Below are positions 6,237 through 6,955 of a DNA stretch of 6,955 bases, piece by piece. Within the stretch, counting starts at the first letter, position 1; each line of letters begins with the position of its first letter. Origin of the DNA: Patulibacter sp. (GTDB lineage: Bacteria; Actinomycetota; Thermoleophilia; Solirubrobacterales; Solirubrobacteraceae); the NCBI GenBank assembly GCA_023268575.1, contig JALRCL010000425.1:1-6955 (forward strand), read 5' to 3'. The notes under the pieces were generated by a model. It did no database searches. It was not told where the DNA came from and worked only from the letters and a program-made list of their open reading frames with translations. The position numbers and the translations under genes are program-made.

Positions 6237-6265
6237 GCGCCGGGCGGCCCGCGGCCGCCCGGCGC
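6237..6265 (+). terminator. Perfect GC-rich hairpin after the opuC operon, likely terminator
   Basis: GCGCCGGGCGGCC (6237-6249) pairs with GGCCGCCCGGCGC (6253-6265) over 13 bases with a CGC loop. It starts five bases after the stop of the binding-protein gene. Only TCGTCGCG follows, so there is no U-tract. U-less hairpins of this kind are common at the ends of actinobacterial operons. It marks the likely end of the transport operon. Confidence 0.6.
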
Positions 6266-6307
6266 TCGTCGCGACCCCGTCCCGGCGGCTCCGCCCGGTC
6301 GACGCCC

Positions 6308-6313
6308 GATACT
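6308..6313 (+). promoter_or_regulatory. Candidate -10 element for a leaderless transcript
   Basis: GATACT ends six bases before the ATG at 6320, so transcription would begin at or next to the start codon. There is no Shine-Dalgarno sequence in the few bases between, which fits leaderless initiation. No convincing -35 hexamer is visible at the usual distance. This is inference from spacing and the lack of alternatives. Confidence 0.35.
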
Positions 6314-6319
6314 GCGTGG

Positions 6320-6955
6320 ATGCCGAGCTGCGAGACCGAGTGGCCGCCGATCGTCGACGAGCAGCTCCGCGAGCGGCTGCGGACGCCGACGGCGGAGCTG
6401 CTCGCGCTGCTCCCGCCGTTCCTGGAGCGGATCGTCCCCCTCATGGCGTCGGTCTTCGAGGCGCCGCTGGAACAGCGCATCCACCAGGCGCACGGCTACC
6501 CCTGGGAGCGCGTCGACGCCCCGGCCGTGCTGCGCGACGGCGCGGTCGAGCCCGATCGCCCGCTCGACCCCCACCGTCGCTACGCCGTGGTGGCGATCGG
6601 CGCCAACGGCTCCGCGCAGCGCCTGGCCACGAAGCTCGTCGGCGTCCCGGTCGCCGACGCGCGGCTGTCGCCCGCGACCCTGCCCGATCACGACGTCGTC
6701 GCCTGCCCCTTCCCCACCGGCTACGGCTCGTTCGCCGGCGACCTCGTGCCCTCGCCGGGCACGCGGGTGCGGATCACCGTCCTCGAGCTCACCGCCCCGC
6801 AGGTCGAGCGGCTGACGTTCACGGAGTTCGGCTACGACCTGGGGCGGCTCACCGGTGCCGTGGCGGTCACCGACGACGGCGAGGAGCACCCCGACCCGCT
6901 CGCCTACGTTCACCGGGGCTCCTACGGACTGGACGGCGCGCCGGTCGCGCTCGCC
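6320..6955 (+). CDS. Uncharacterised protein, possible gamma-glutamylcyclotransferase-like fold, 3'-truncated
   Basis: The frame from the ATG at 6320 stays open to the window edge, giving 212 residues without a stop. Residues 1-60 look helical and contain LRERLRTPTAELLALLPPFLERIVPLM. A second part starts near residue 86 with RYAVVAIGANGSAQRLATKL, then TGYGSFAGDLVPSPGTRVRITVL in two blocks (133-155) and LTAPQVERLTFTEFGYDLGRL (157-177, in shorter pieces). The order G.N.S..RL..K, then YGS...L.PSPGT, then L...Q......E..Y recalls AIG2/gamma-glutamylcyclotransferase-like proteins of unknown function. I cannot confirm this, and no catalytic residue is assigned. No signal peptide or membrane span is visible. 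It follows a strong hairpin, so it is probably a separate transcription unit. Its codon use matches its neighbours, and it is the only supportable frame here. Confidence 0.65.
   Translation, partial: MPSCETEWPPIVDEQLRERLRTPTAELLALLPPFLERIVPLMASVFEAPLEQRIHQAHGYPWERVDAPAVLRDGAVEPDRPLDPHRRYAVVAIGANGSAQRLATKLVGVPVADARLSPATLPDHDVVACPFPTGYGSFAGDLVPSPGTRVRITVLELTAPQVERLTFTEFGYDLGRLTGAVAVTDDGEEHPDPLAYVHRGSYGLDGAPVALA

Noticed and set aside
5077..6480. Long open frame on the minus strand across the binding-protein gene (467 codons)
   Set aside because: It is the reverse-strand shadow of a GC-rich gene. Its product is Arg/Leu/Val/Gly-rich with no recognisable domain, and the + strand gene there is unmistakable.
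1..6955. Search for tRNA, rRNA, CRISPR, insertion sequence ends, phage genes or a defence system
   Set aside because: I saw no cloverleaf, regularly spaced repeat, transposase or defence-related domain. Every gene but the truncated last one belongs to a known cell-wall or transport family or is a standard methyltransferase.

Overview
The window is very GC-rich, with codons ending almost only in G or C. Its gene content (MurT/GatD peptidoglycan amidation, a CBS-tailed OpuC-type transporter) fits a high-GC Gram-positive, most likely an actinobacterium of the Thermoleophilia/Solirubrobacterales type. That placement is inferred from base composition and remembered family resemblance, not from a search. 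All supported genes are on the + strand.

Positions 1-2484 hold a tightly coupled cell-wall cluster: a 5'-truncated murT, a class I SAM-dependent methyltransferase, and gatD. Their start and stop codons overlap by 4 and 8 bases. MurT and GatD together form the lipid II isoglutaminyl synthase, which amidates the D-Glu of the peptidoglycan stem peptide. The methyltransferase between the two subunits is the most interesting gene-order feature. The first ~180 bases are not MurT. They read, in the same open frame, as an internal piece of a UvrA-like excinuclease with clearly different codon use. The left edge is therefore a chimera: most likely an assembly joint, less likely a real fusion.

Positions 2485-2601 are intergenic. 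They contain a GC-rich hairpin at the gatD stop, a small inverted repeat and a candidate promoter. Positions 2602-6231 hold a complete four-gene OpuC/OsmVWXY-type compatible-solute ABC importer in the order ATPase with C-terminal CBS region, permease, permease, lipoprotein binding protein. Each junction is a 4-base overlap (GTGA or ATGA), so the four genes should be one translationally coupled operon importing a quaternary-amine osmolyte such as glycine betaine, choline or carnitine.

A perfect 13-bp hairpin 5 bases after the binding-protein stop probably ends that operon. After it, a new gene starts at 6320 and runs off the right edge. It encodes a poorly characterised protein with faint gamma-glutamylcyclotransferase-like features and may be transcribed as a leaderless mRNA. 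I found no RNA genes, CRISPR array, insertion sequence or phage gene.
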